DNA from: Pseudomonas sp. Marseille-Q3773
Lineage (GTDB): Bacteria; Pseudomonadota; Gammaproteobacteria; Pseudomonadales; Pseudomonadaceae
Reading direction: 5' to 3'
DNA: 64,000 bases
Assembly (NCBI RefSeq): GCF_916618955.1
Contig: NZ_OU745390.1
Span: 558,001-622,000 of the forward strand
Each line of letters begins with the position of its first letter. Within the stretch, counting starts at the first letter, position 1. Positions 1 to 8,331 of this stretch are shown here, piece after piece. The position numbers and the translations under genes are program-made. The notes below the pieces were generated by a model. It searched no databases, was not told the DNA's origin, and worked only from the letters and a program-made list of their open reading frames with translations.

Positions 1-282
1 CGCTGCCTGCTGGCGCTGGTCAACGAAGGCGCGAAGATTCTGCAGGAAGGCATCGCTGCCAGCAGTGCCGACATCGACCGGGTGTGGCTCAACGGTTATG
101 GCTTCCCGGCGGCCACAGGTGGCCCGATGCGATGGGCCGATGACCAGGGTACAGCATTCGTCCTGGCCCGGCTGGAATACCTGCAAAGCGTACTGGGAGA
201 GCACTGGCGCCCGGCCGCTCTGCTGTACACGCTGGTGGCCAACGGCAAGCGTTTCGAGCAGCAGGCGGAGGTTCAGGCATGA
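1..282 (+). CDS. 3-hydroxyacyl-CoA dehydrogenase (FadB-type), C-terminal fragment cut by window edge
   Basis: Only the last 93 codons are present; the reading frame is open from base 1 to the stop at 280-282. The peptide matches the second C-terminal helical domain of NAD-dependent 3-hydroxyacyl-CoA dehydrogenases/FadB: an ALVNEGAKILQEG helix, then ADIDRVWLNGYGFP and GGPMRWAD, the usual end of these enzymes. The family oxidises L-3-hydroxyacyl-CoA to 3-ketoacyl-CoA in beta-oxidation. Whether an enoyl-CoA hydratase domain lies upstream cannot be seen. The stop overlaps the next start (ATGA), so it is translationally coupled to the acyl-CoA dehydrogenase. From memory, the gene order resembles P. 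putida KT2440 PP_2047-PP_2051. Confidence 0.85.
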   Translation, partial: RCLLALVNEGAKILQEGIAASSADIDRVWLNGYGFPAATGGPMRWADDQGTAFVLARLEYLQSVLGEHWRPAALLYTLVANGKRFEQQAEVQA

Positions 283-2054
283 ACTACCAGGCTCCCTTGC
301 GCGACATGCGCTTCGTGCTGCACGAGCTGTTCGATGTTGCCGGCCATTGTCAGCAGCTGGGCATCGAGCTGGACCGCGATACCCTCGACGGCATCCTGGA
401 AGAGGCTGCGCGCTTTACCGGCGAAGTCGTCGCTCCTCTCAACCGCAACAGTGACGAGCAGGGCTGCCAGTTGGCCGGGGGAGAGGTCACCACGCCAGAC
501 GGTTTTCGCGATGCCTACCGGCAATACGTCGCCCATGGCTGGGCCAGCATGACCGGGCCGCAGGCTTACGGCGGACAAGGACTGCCGCAAATGGCCTCGG
601 CCAGCTTCCACGAAATGCTGATGGCCGCGTCGTTGTCGTTCCGCATCTATTCCGGCCTCACCGAAGGTGCCGTGCTGGCCCTGCATCGTCATGGCAGTCC
701 GGCGCTGCGGCAGGCCTACCTGGCACCCATGGTCAGTGGCGAGTGGGCCGGTACCATGTGCCTCACCGAGCCGCAGGCCGGCACCGACCTGGCCTTGCTG
801 CGCACCCGCGCCCAGCCGCAGGCCGACGGCTCTTATTGCATCACCGGCAGCAAGATCTTCATCAGTGGTGGCGAACAGGACCTGACCGACAACATCATTC
901 ATCTGGTGCTTGCCCGCTTGCCCGATGCGCCGGCCGGGGTGCGCGGCATCAGCCTGTTTCTGGTGCCCAAGCTACTGCCGGGTGGCAAGCGCAACGCGCT
1001 GGGCTGTGGTGCGCTTGAGCACAAGATGGGCATCAAGGGCGCCTCGACTTGCGTAATGAATTTCGACGGTGCCCTGGGATGGCTGGTGGGTGAGGCCAAT
1101 CAGGGCCTGGCGTGCATGTTCACCATGATGAACGACGCCCGTTTCCAGGTCGGCCTGCAGGGGCTGGGCATTGCCGAGGCGGCTTTCCAGCGTGGCCTGG
1201 CCTATGCTCGCGAACGCTTGCAATCGCGGGCCCTGACCGGCCCGGTTGCGGCGGACAGGCCGGCTGATCCGATCATCGTCCACCCGGATGTGCGACGCAT
1301 GCTGTTGACCCAGAAGGCTCTCACCGAGGGCTGTCGCATGCTGGCCATCTACACCGCCCGGCAGCTCGACCTGGAGCACGCAGCAGCGGGCGATCAGGCA
1401 CGCCAGGGCGCTGCCCGGCGGGCGGCGCTGCTGATCCCGATCGTCAAGGCGTTCTTCACCGATGTCGGGCAGGAGGTCGCCAGCCTAGGCGTGCAGCTGT
1501 ACGGCGGGCACGGCTATATCCGCGAGTGGGGCATGGAGCAATTGATGCGTGATAGCCGCATTACCCAGCTCTATGAAGGCACCAACGGCATCCAGGCCCT
1601 CGACCTTGTGCGCCGCAAGCTGCTCGGCGATGGCGGGGCGGAGCTGAACTTGCTGGTCGATGAACTGGCCCTGCATGTCGAGGCGGCGGGTGCCGGTGGC
1701 GGTCTGCATGCCATGGCGGCAGCGGTCGGGCAGCGCCTGGAGGAATGGCGCGCACTGGCCGGCCATGTCGTCGAGGCTTGCCAGCGTGACCCTCAGGAAA
1801 TGGGCGCGGTCTCGGTGGATTTCCTGGCCTACTCGGCCTACGTGCTGCTCGCCGCGTTGTGGCTGCAGGCGGCCGTGCGCGCCGAGGCGGCACTGGCGGG
1901 TGGCAGTGCCGAAACGGGTTTCTACCGGGCCAAGCTGCACGCGGCGCAGTTCTACTGGCGACGTGTCCTGCCCCGAGCTACCGCGCACCGTGAAGCCCTG
2001 CTGGGCGGTGCAGATTGCCTCATGGCGCTGCCAGCGAGCGACTTTGCCTTTTAG
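279..2054 (+). CDS. acyl-CoA dehydrogenase (long form with C-terminal extension)
   Basis: A 591-residue flavoenzyme that introduces the trans-2 double bond into acyl-CoA, passing electrons to ETF. The order is N-terminal helical domain, middle beta domain with MCLTEPQAGTDLALL (about residues 160-175), then the helical C-terminal domain with GGHGYIREWGMEQLMRD and the catalytic-base motif ITQLYEGTNGIQ (about 430). About 150 further residues follow, typical of the roughly 590-600-residue bacterial subgroup and absent from 380-residue short-chain enzymes. The start overlaps the preceding stop by four bases. The chain-length preference cannot be read from sequence. The operon partners (dehydrogenase, thiolase, thioesterase, alcohol dehydrogenase) point to oxidation of a short or medium acyl chain or a diol-derived acid. 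Confidence 0.92.
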   Translation: MNYQAPLRDMRFVLHELFDVAGHCQQLGIELDRDTLDGILEEAARFTGEVVAPLNRNSDEQGCQLAGGEVTTPDGFRDAYRQYVAHGWASMTGPQAYGGQGLPQMASASFHEMLMAASLSFRIYSGLTEGAVLALHRHGSPALRQAYLAPMVSGEWAGTMCLTEPQAGTDLALLRTRAQPQADGSYCITGSKIFISGGEQDLTDNIIHLVLARLPDAPAGVRGISLFLVPKLLPGGKRNALGCGALEHKMGIKGASTCVMNFDGALGWLVGEANQGLACMFTMMNDARFQVGLQGLGIAEAAFQRGLAYARERLQSRALTGPVAADRPADPIIVHPDVRRMLLTQKALTEGCRMLAIYTARQLDLEHAAAGDQARQGAARRAALLIPIVKAFFTDVGQEVASLGVQLYGGHGYIREWGMEQLMRDSRITQLYEGTNGIQALDLVRRKLLGDGGAELNLLVDELALHVEAAGAGGGLHAMAAAVGQRLEEWRALAGHVVEACQRDPQEMGAVSVDFLAYSAYVLLAALWLQAAVRAEAALAGGSAETGFYRAKLHAAQFYWRRVLPRATAHREALLGGADCLMALPASDFAF

Positions 2055-2086
2055 CGCTCGGCCAACGACGACCCAAGGAGAGCCAG

Positions 2087-3250
2087 ATGCAGCCTTTCAA
2101 TTTCGCTACTACCGGGCAGATTCTCTGCGAAGCGGGCGCGGTGCAGCGCCTTGCCACCCTGTGCCGCGAGCGCGGCGCACGGCGCGTGCTGATCGTCAGT
2201 GACCCCGGTATCGCCCGCCTGGGCATGCTCGATGACCTGCTGCCGGGGTTCACGACGGCCAAGGTCGGCGTGGCAATCTTCAGCGAGGTCAGCGCCGACC
2301 CCAGCGAAGCCTGTGTGCTGGCTGCCACCCAGCGGGCCCGGCATATCGGCGCTGACCTGGTGGTAGGCTTTGGCGGCGGCAGTTCGATGGATGTCGCCAA
2401 GCTGGTCGCGCTGCTGGCCCACCGCGACTGCACCCAGCCGCTTGCCGAACTCTATGGCATAGACAAGGCCAAGGGCCGGCGCTTGGCGTTGATCCAGGTG
2501 CCGACCACGGCCGGCACCGGTTCGGAGGTGACGCCAATCGCCATCGTCACCACCGGCGCCACCAGCAAGATGGGCATCGTCTCGCCTCTGCTGTTGCCGG
2601 ACCTGGCAGTACTCGATGCCGTGTGCACCCTCGGCCTGCCTCCGGCGGTAACCGCCGCGACCGGCATCGATGCGATGGTGCATGCCATCGAAGCCTATAC
2701 CAGCCGTCTCAAGCGCAACCCGCTGTCGAGCCTGCTGGCCCGCGAGGCGCTGCGGCTGCTGGCGGAGAACCTGAACCAGGCCGTGCACAACGGCGGCAAC
2801 CTGGACGCGCGCCAGGCCATGCTGCTCGGCGCCTGCCTGGCCGGCCAGGCGTTTGCCAATGCCCCGGTGGCGGCGGTACACGCGCTGGCTTATCCGTTGG
2901 GTGGGCACTTCCATATTCCCCATGGCCTGTCCAACGCCCTGGTGTTGCCACATGTGCTGCGCTTCAACCTGCCCGTCGCGGTGGCGGACTATGCCCAACT
3001 GGCGGTGCCCTTGTTGGGCGCGCGATTGCAGCCTGGCGACCTGCACCGGCAGGCTGATCAGTTCGTCGAGGAACTGGCTGTGCTGGGCGCCCGCTGCGGT
3101 TTGCCTGGGCGACTGCGCGATGCCGATGTTCCGCGCCATCGCCTGCCGCAACTGGCAGAGGATGCCATGCAACAGCAGCGCCTGCTGGTCAACAACCCGC
3201 GTGAAGTCACCCAGGCCGATGCACTGGCCATCTACGAGGCGGCCTACTGA
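2087..3250 (+). CDS. iron-containing (type III) alcohol dehydrogenase
   Basis: A 387-residue NAD(P)-dependent alcohol dehydrogenase of the Fe-ADH family. The start at 2087 follows an AAGGAG Shine-Dalgarno at 2075-2080; in-frame codons further upstream overlap the previous gene and have no such site. Visible motifs are GGGSSMDVAK (nucleotide-binding loop, near residue 95), PTTAGTGSEVT, and metal ligands in GIDAMVHAIEAY (Asp, His) and HALAYPLGGHFHIPHG (two further His). Its place inside a beta-oxidation operon suggests it oxidises an alcohol, or reduces an aldehyde or semialdehyde, that enters or leaves the pathway; substrate unknown. Its last A is shared with the next start codon (TGATG). Confidence 0.93.
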   Translation: MQPFNFATTGQILCEAGAVQRLATLCRERGARRVLIVSDPGIARLGMLDDLLPGFTTAKVGVAIFSEVSADPSEACVLAATQRARHIGADLVVGFGGGSSMDVAKLVALLAHRDCTQPLAELYGIDKAKGRRLALIQVPTTAGTGSEVTPIAIVTTGATSKMGIVSPLLLPDLAVLDAVCTLGLPPAVTAATGIDAMVHAIEAYTSRLKRNPLSSLLAREALRLLAENLNQAVHNGGNLDARQAMLLGACLAGQAFANAPVAAVHALAYPLGGHFHIPHGLSNALVLPHVLRFNLPVAVADYAQLAVPLLGARLQPGDLHRQADQFVEELAVLGARCGLPGRLRDADVPRHRLPQLAEDAMQQQRLLVNNPREVTQADALAIYEAAY

Positions 3251-3696
3251 TGAGCGTGCATCGGCAACGTGACTATTATCGGCACTACACGCCCATCGCC
3301 ACCCGCTGGCATGACAACGACGCCTATGGGCACGTGAACAACGTGGTCTATTACGGTTTTTTCGACAGCGCCGTGAACCGCCTGCTGATCGAGCAGGGCG
3401 GACTGGATATCCACCATGGCGCGGCGATTGCGCTGGTGGTCAGCTCGGCCTGCGACTACCAGTCGTCTGTAGCGTTTCCGCAGGACATCGAGGTGGGCCT
3501 GGCGGTAAGCCGGCTGGGCAACACCTCGGTGCACTACCACTTGGCCGTATTCATCCAGGGCCAATCCCTGGCCTGCGCCACCGGACGCTTCGTTCATGTG
3601 TTCGTCGACCGGCAAGGGCGACGCCCGGTTCCGGTGCCTGCCGGCTTGCGACGGGTTCTGAGCGAATTGCAGCCCTTGTCCGCTGAGGAATCTTGA
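3250..3696 (+). CDS. 4-hydroxybenzoyl-CoA thioesterase-family acyl-CoA thioesterase
   Basis: A 148-residue hot-dog fold protein. The motif [20 protein letters not shown] (residues about 19-38) carries the catalytic Asp and the N-terminal cap of the hot-dog helix typical of the 4HBT/YbgC group, which hydrolyses acyl-CoA to free acid and CoA. Translation is coupled to the alcohol dehydrogenase by a one-base overlap, and the stop lies two bases before the thiolase start, so the genes are co-transcribed. A thioesterase inside a beta-oxidation operon could act as a safety valve that frees CoA from dead-end intermediates (inference). The length is normal for the family. Confidence 0.88.
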   Translation: MSVHRQRDYYRHYTPIATRWHDNDAYGHVNNVVYYGFFDSAVNRLLIEQGGLDIHHGAAIALVVSSACDYQSSVAFPQDIEVGLAVSRLGNTSVHYHLAVFIQGQSLACATGRFVHVFVDRQGRRPVPVPAGLRRVLSELQPLSAEES

Positions 3697-3698
3697 CA

Positions 3699-4883
3699 AT
3701 GAAAGACGCGGTGATCGTATCCACTGCCCGTACACCCATCGGCAAAGCCATGCGTGGCGCCTTCAACGACCTGAAAACCCCTGGCATGACAGCCGTCGCG
3801 ATTCGCGCAGCCGTCGAGCGGGCTGGTATCGAGCCGGCGCAGGTGGAGGACCTGGTATTGGGTACCGCCATGCAGAGCGGTACTGCCGCTATCAACCCTG
3901 GGCGTCTGTCGGCGCTGGCCGCTGGCTTGCCGCAGTCGGTCAGCGGGCAGACCGTCGACCGCCAGTGTGCGTCGGGCCTGCTGGCCATCGCCACAGCGGC
4001 CAAGCAGATCATGGTCGATGGTATGCAGGTGACCATCGGCGCCGGGCAGGAACAGATCAGCCTGGTGCAGCAGGTGCACAACCAGCTTGCCAGCGAGGCC
4101 TGTGACCCTGCCGTGCTGCGCATGAGCGAACACGCCTACATGCCGATGCTGCAAACCGCGGAGTTCGTCGCCCGCCGCTATGGCATCAGCCGGGATGCGC
4201 AGGATGCCTACGCCTTGCAGTCGCAGCAACGCACTGCAGCGGCGCAGGCGGCGGGGTTGTTTGCCGATGAAATCGTACCCGTCACGGCACGCAGGAAGCT
4301 GGTCGACAAGCTGACCGGTGCGGTGAGCCATGAGCAAGTCTGCCTCAGCCAGGACGAAGGCAACCGGCCGGCGACCACCCTGGCAGACCTGCAAGGGTTG
4401 AAGCCAGTTGTCGAAGGCGGCTGCGTGACGGCCGGCAATGCCAGCCAGCTGTCTGATGGTGCCAGTGCCTGCGTACTGATGGAAGGCGCTCTGGCAGCCA
4501 GGTCGGGCAGGGCGCCGCTGGGGCTGTATCGTGGCATGGCGGTGGCGGGTCTTGCTCCTGAAGAAATGGGAATCGGCCCGGTACTGGCGGTGCCCAGGTT
4601 GTTGCGCCAGCACGGCCTTAAGGTAGACGACATCGGCCTGTGGGAACTGAACGAGGCGTTCGCCTGCCAGGTAATTTACTGCGCCCAGCGTTTGCAGATA
4701 GACCCTGCGAAGCTGAACGTCAATGGCGGTGCCATTGCCATCGGCCACCCCTACGGCATGAGCGGGGCGCGGATGGTCGGGCATGCGCTTCTGGAGGGCA
4801 AGCGGCGGGGGGTGAAGTACGTGGTGGTGACCATGTGCGTTGGCGGCGGGATGGGCGCGGCGGGGCTGTTCGAAGTGCTGTAG
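3699..4883 (+). CDS. acetyl-CoA acetyltransferase / 3-ketoacyl-CoA thiolase
   Basis: A 394-residue thiolase that cleaves 3-ketoacyl-CoA with CoA to release acetyl-CoA, or runs in reverse with two acetyl-CoA. The nucleophile lies in [13 protein letters not shown] (near residue 88), the His in [15 protein letters not shown] (near 350) and the second Cys in [16 protein letters not shown] at the C-terminus. The start is ATG 3699 with GAGGAA at 3685-3690; a TTG two codons earlier is less likely. It is the last gene of the co-directional operon and the next gene is on the opposite strand. The operon therefore has every activity from acyl-CoA to acetyl-CoA, provided the upstream dehydrogenase also carries hydratase activity. 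Confidence 0.93.
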   Translation: MKDAVIVSTARTPIGKAMRGAFNDLKTPGMTAVAIRAAVERAGIEPAQVEDLVLGTAMQSGTAAINPGRLSALAAGLPQSVSGQTVDRQCASGLLAIATAAKQIMVDGMQVTIGAGQEQISLVQQVHNQLASEACDPAVLRMSEHAYMPMLQTAEFVARRYGISRDAQDAYALQSQQRTAAAQAAGLFADEIVPVTARRKLVDKLTGAVSHEQVCLSQDEGNRPATTLADLQGLKPVVEGGCVTAGNASQLSDGASACVLMEGALAARSGRAPLGLYRGMAVAGLAPEEMGIGPVLAVPRLLRQHGLKVDDIGLWELNEAFACQVIYCAQRLQIDPAKLNVNGGAIAIGHPYGMSGARMVGHALLEGKRRGVKYVVVTMCVGGGMGAAGLFEVL

Positions 4884-4920
4884 CAAGGTCAGTCAGGCCA
4901 GCCCCCGGGGCCTGGGCCGG

Positions 4921-5781
4921 TCAAGGCGCACCGAACAGCATCGTCCAGTAAACCCCGTCATCGCTACGTGAATTCTTGGCCACTGCCGCACCCACCTGGG
5001 TAAACATCGGGTTCATCAGGTTGGCGCAATGCCCCGGGCTGGCCAGCCAGCCTGCCATCGCCTTGCTCGCGGAGCCCTGGCCGGCGGCGATGTTCTCGCC
5101 GATCTGGCGCCCGCGATAGCCGGCATCCCGCGCCCGGTCCGCCGGCAGGTCACCGTCGAGGTCGCGGTGGGCGAAGAAGTTTTCGTTGGCCATCGCCCGG
5201 CTATGGCGCTGTGCGGCCGCGCCCAAGGCGGCGTTCCAGGTCAGCGGGCGTGCGGCAGCAAAGCGCTGTCGCCCGCACAGGCGCGGTTTGGCCCGGGCAG
5301 CGTTGACCTGGGCCAGCAACGCCTGGCCGGTGCTGCGCCGGTCGCCGAGTTGCGCCTCCAGCAACGGACGCGCCAGCAGCACCTGCCACTCATTGCGGGC
5401 GCGGCGCACGCCAATATCGGCATACTGGCTATCGAGCAACGCTGCACAATAGTCGCTGCGCAGCATGTCGAAGGCCTCCTCGGCATCGTGCGCGCCGACC
5501 AGGCGGATAGCCCGCACCTTCACTGCCTGGTAGCCAACCGCCTTCAAGCCGTCACGCAAGCCACTCCCATAGCCGATCGGCAGCGCCAGGTTCGCCTTCA
5601 GCACCAGCGGCGTCGAGGCCCGAACCACGCGCCGCTCGCAACGCTGTGGCTGCGCGCGATAGTCGTTGATCGCCGCTACCAACTGGCGCTCCCCGCTGGC
5701 ATGGGCGGGGCTGGTCAACAGCGGCAGGAAAGGCAACAGGCAGAGCGAGACAAGGCGGGAGCAGCAGGCAGCGTGGCGCAT
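4921..5781 (-). CDS. secreted CAP/SCP-domain protein with internal duplication
   Basis: A 286-residue exported protein. The N-terminus has a Sec signal peptide (basic start, then LCLLPFLPLLTSPAHA, cleavage near residue 29). Residues about 155-286 form a YkwD-type CAP domain with HSRAMANENFFAH, then GYRGRQIGENIAAG, then SPGHCANLMNP, supplying the conserved His and Glu residues. Residues about 30-150 look like a second, decayed copy: VAAINDYRAQPQRCERR parallels LAQVNAARAKPRLCGRQ in the intact half, but the His/Glu motifs are gone. Bacterial CAP proteins are extracytoplasmic and of largely unknown activity. It stands alone, convergent with the thiolase operon. Confidence 0.82.
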   Translation of the reverse strand: MRHAACCSRLVSLCLLPFLPLLTSPAHASGERQLVAAINDYRAQPQRCERRVVRASTPLVLKANLALPIGYGSGLRDGLKAVGYQAVKVRAIRLVGAHDAEEAFDMLRSDYCAALLDSQYADIGVRRARNEWQVLLARPLLEAQLGDRRSTGQALLAQVNAARAKPRLCGRQRFAAARPLTWNAALGAAAQRHSRAMANENFFAHRDLDGDLPADRARDAGYRGRQIGENIAAGQGSASKAMAGWLASPGHCANLMNPMFTQVGAAVAKNSRSDDGVYWTMLFGAP

Positions 5782-6019
5782 GGGACAGACAGCGCGGCAG
5801 GAGGTTGGCAGTGAGGCCGGTCAAAGGGCCCGGCTATGACTGCGCCGCCCGACACTGGTTCACGAACACGCCGTAATTTTCATTCGCTGGGAAACTGCCA
5901 GACGGTAGCGCTACAAGCGCCAGAAAGGTGGCGCCCGGCTCGAAAACCCGGCTTTGCAGCGCTACGCTTATTCCACCCAATCGAAAACTGCCCTGGTCAA
6001 GCAGCGGAGGAATGACTGC

Positions 6020-7165
6020 ATGCGGTTGTCTAGGTTCATCATTCAGCATATGGAAAGGATCCTCCAGGCTTGGGAGGACTTCGCCCGAACGGTTGACCTG
6101 CCCAGGGAAGCTCTGAGCACATCGGGCCTGAGGAACCACGCAGCGCACATTCTCCTGGCCGTGGCGCGGGACATGCAAACCAGCCAGACCGTGCAGCAGG
6201 AAATAGACAAATCCCACGGACTGGCTGCAGCGTCAGCGGGCGAAAGCGCGGCGGAAGCCCATGCGGTCATGCGCCTGATGGATGGCTTCAGCATGAATCA
6301 GATGGTGTCGGAGTATCGGGCCCTTCGATCAAGCGTGTTGCGCCTGTGGCTTGCTCAGGAAATGTCGATCGACCAGCCCGAGCGGGTGGCGGAGATCATC
6401 CGCTTCAACGAAGCCATCGACCAGGCCCTGGTCGAATCCATCGCCTCGTATGGCAAGGCCGTCGAGACCACTCGCAAGATGGTGCTGGGTGTACTCGGCC
6501 ATGACCTTCGCTCGCCACTGACAGCGATCACCATGGGGGCCGGTATGCTTGCCAAGAGCCAGCAGCTGGGGCCCCGGGAACAGACCGTGGTCACCCAGAT
6601 CTACACGAGCGTCGGGCGAGCCAACGAACTCGTGAACGACTTGCTCGACCTGGCTCGATGCAACCTCAGCCTGGGCATACCCATACAGCGTGAGCCTGGT
6701 GAACTCGGCGCCGTGTGCGCCGCCATCGTCAAGGAAGCCAGCCTGGCCCATCCGCAGATAGACCTGCGCTTCGAGCAGGCGGGGCCATTACCGGCCAGCT
6801 TCGACCCGTCACGCATGTCCCAGGTAGTATCGAACCTGGTCACCAATGCCATACGGCATGGCAATGACCGCTCGCCGATTCGGATACGGCTGACGACCGA
6901 GAACAATTGCGCGGTGATCGAAATCCACAACTGGGGCAACCCTATTCCTCCAGACCGCAAGATGTATCTGTTCAATCCTGAGGCACGTTTGACCCGGGCG
7001 GCCCATGTCGAAGGTAGAAAGCCGCATGGGCTGGGGCTTGGCTTGTTCATTGCAAACGAGATTGTCACCAGCCATGGGGGCACGATCGAAGTCGTGTCCA
7101 GTGCAGAACGGGGTACGACCTTCCGGGTTGTTTTTCCTCTTGAAGCTGGTCCGTCTGCCGGTTGA
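6020..7165 (+). CDS. soluble orphan sensor histidine kinase with RsbRD-like N-terminal domain
   Basis: A 381-residue protein without signal peptide or membrane segments. The start at 6020 has GCGGAGG nine bases upstream. Residues about 1-160 are helical, with HMERILQAWEDFAR and a later DGFSMNQMVSEYRALRSSVLRLW stretch resembling the RsbRD N-terminal sensor domain. HisKA follows with the phospho-acceptor in VLGVLGHDLRSPLTAIT (near residue 160). HATPase_c follows with the N-box VVSNLVTNAIRHG and the glycine-rich boxes HGLGLGLFIANEIV and HGGTIEV. No response regulator is adjacent, so the partner is encoded elsewhere. The family link for the N-terminal domain is from pattern recognition only. Confidence 0.85.
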   Translation: MRLSRFIIQHMERILQAWEDFARTVDLPREALSTSGLRNHAAHILLAVARDMQTSQTVQQEIDKSHGLAAASAGESAAEAHAVMRLMDGFSMNQMVSEYRALRSSVLRLWLAQEMSIDQPERVAEIIRFNEAIDQALVESIASYGKAVETTRKMVLGVLGHDLRSPLTAITMGAGMLAKSQQLGPREQTVVTQIYTSVGRANELVNDLLDLARCNLSLGIPIQREPGELGAVCAAIVKEASLAHPQIDLRFEQAGPLPASFDPSRMSQVVSNLVTNAIRHGNDRSPIRIRLTTENNCAVIEIHNWGNPIPPDRKMYLFNPEARLTRAAHVEGRKPHGLGLGLFIANEIVTSHGGTIEVVSSAERGTTFRVVFPLEAGPSAG

Positions 7166-7182
7166 CGGTGCAGTACGTCAAC

Positions 7183-7268
7183 TGTAGGAGCGGATTTATC
7201 CGCGGAGCAGGCGACGCGGTGGATGGCACCGGCTATGCCGGTGATCGCGGCTGAAGCCGCTCCTGCGA
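7183..7268. repeat. REP (repetitive extragenic palindrome) inverted pair
   Basis: Two REP-like units face each other: tgtaggagcggatttatccg at the left and the inverse cggctgaagccgctcctg at the right, with an inner ggcaccggc...gccggtg palindrome. Similar units recur several times in this window, always between genes. It separates the histidine kinase gene from the broken LysR gene. Confidence 0.8.
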
Positions 7269-7356
7269 GGCCCGTGTCAGGGCGCTGAATGGAGACCATT
7301 TCGCCGGCGCTGGGAGCGGCGTGCCCGTTTCTACACTGTCACTGCTTGCAATAGCT

Positions 7357-7902
7357 TCACCCACGCAGGAGCGGCCTTGTATCGCTGCCTGGCAGTTGGG
7401 CGATGACGTCGCGCAGCAAGGCCGTCATCAGGCGCATCGCGGGGTCGCGGGCGTTGTCGATTCGCCAGCCCAGCTCTATCGAATACCGCGGCAAGTGGAT
7501 CGGGCAAGGCTGGCACACGACATGGCTCACCTTCGCCAGCGCCTGTGCCGCATGCGTCGGCAGGGTGGCCACGCAATCACTGCCTTGCAACAACGCAGGA
7601 AGCGCAGCGAAATGCGTGGTGGAAGCTTCCACCGTGCGGCTCTGTGCCTGCTCTGCCAGCACTTCGTCCACTACGCCAACATAACCGCCTGAAGAAACCA
7701 GAACATGGCGTTTCTCCAGGTAAGCCTCGAGGGTCAGCGCAACCGGCGCAGCGCTGGTTGCCGTAAGGCAGCTGTAGCCACCGGTCCCGAGCGCCAGGCG
7801 CCCGAGCGCTTTCGAGGCGACGGCGCCTGAAGTCAGCGCCAGGTCGAATTGCCGATTCATCAAGGCATCGTTGGCCAGCAAGCTGTGGGTCTGCTTGAAC
7901 AC
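7357..7902 (-). pseudogene. LysR-family regulator, N-terminally truncated (effector domain only)
   Basis: The readable protein (181 codons) starts inside the substrate-binding domain: NRQFDLALTSGAVASKALGR corresponds to the middle of a LysR protein, followed by HVLVSSGGYVGVVDEVL and GSDCVATLPTHAAQALA, with a normal C-terminus. The winged-helix DNA-binding domain, linker and first part of the effector domain (about 120 residues) are missing. Beyond the break the DNA encodes part of an acetyltransferase on the opposite strand, so this is a deletion or rearrangement remnant rather than a sequencing indel. No plausible ribosome-binding site precedes the first Met. The subgroup resembles NodD/PbpR-like regulators. 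Probably non-functional. Confidence 0.75.
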
Positions 7903-8302
7903 CTATGTGCGTGATATCGCCCTGCCTGCAATGGCCGTCGGCCGAGAGTGGCACTGGATGATCCGTCTGCGCGACGAAGACGAGCGCACCATCGGCAGCA
8001 TCAGCCTGTATGACCAGGCTGGGAACAACCGCGGATTCTGGCTGGCGCCGCAGTGGTGGGGCAAAGGCTATATGCGCGAAGCATGCCGGGCCATCAATGC
8101 TTATTGGTTCGAGACTTTGTCGCGCCCCGTCATGCGGGTCCCCAAAGCGGTGGCCAACAAAGCCTCACGCAAGGTTTCGGAGCACGAAGGCATGCGCCTG
8201 GTCGATGTGCGCGATGGCGATTTCGTCTCCGGACCCATGCGCGTCGAGATCTGGGAGATGACCCGCAGCGACTGGCTGGACAGCGTGAACCCAGGCCGCT
8301 AG
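7901..8302 (+). pseudogene. GNAT N-acetyltransferase (RimJ/RimL type), N-terminally truncated
   Basis: From about 7901 the frame reads a GNAT core: GREWHWMIRLRDEDERTIGSI (beta 2-3), SLYDQAGNNRGFWLAPQWWGKGYMREA (beta 4 and the acetyl-CoA pyrophosphate loop, here QWWGKGYM), then AINAYWFETL and VANKASRKVSEHEGMRLV, the usual C-terminal half of RimJ/RimL-like enzymes. The normal start (about 45 residues) is missing; upstream sequence is the antisense of a truncated LysR gene. An open frame continues to an ATG at 7871, but those ten codons are LysR antisense. The acetyl-CoA site is intact, so residual function is not excluded, but no ribosome-binding site is apparent. Confidence 0.7.
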
Positions 8303-8331
8303 TGCCTTGAGCCTGGTCAGCGGCTTTCCAG

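Noticed and set aside
7183..7268. The inverted repeats as insertion-sequence ends that caused the LysR/GNAT deletion
   Set aside because: The repeats are ordinary REP units 90 bp or more beyond the LysR 3' end and about 630 bp from the deletion joint, with no transposase or target duplication.
7871..8302. The acetyltransferase as an intact gene starting at the ATG at 7871
   Set aside because: The first ten codons are the antisense of the LysR fragment, there is no ribosome-binding site, and the family's first beta strand and helices are missing.
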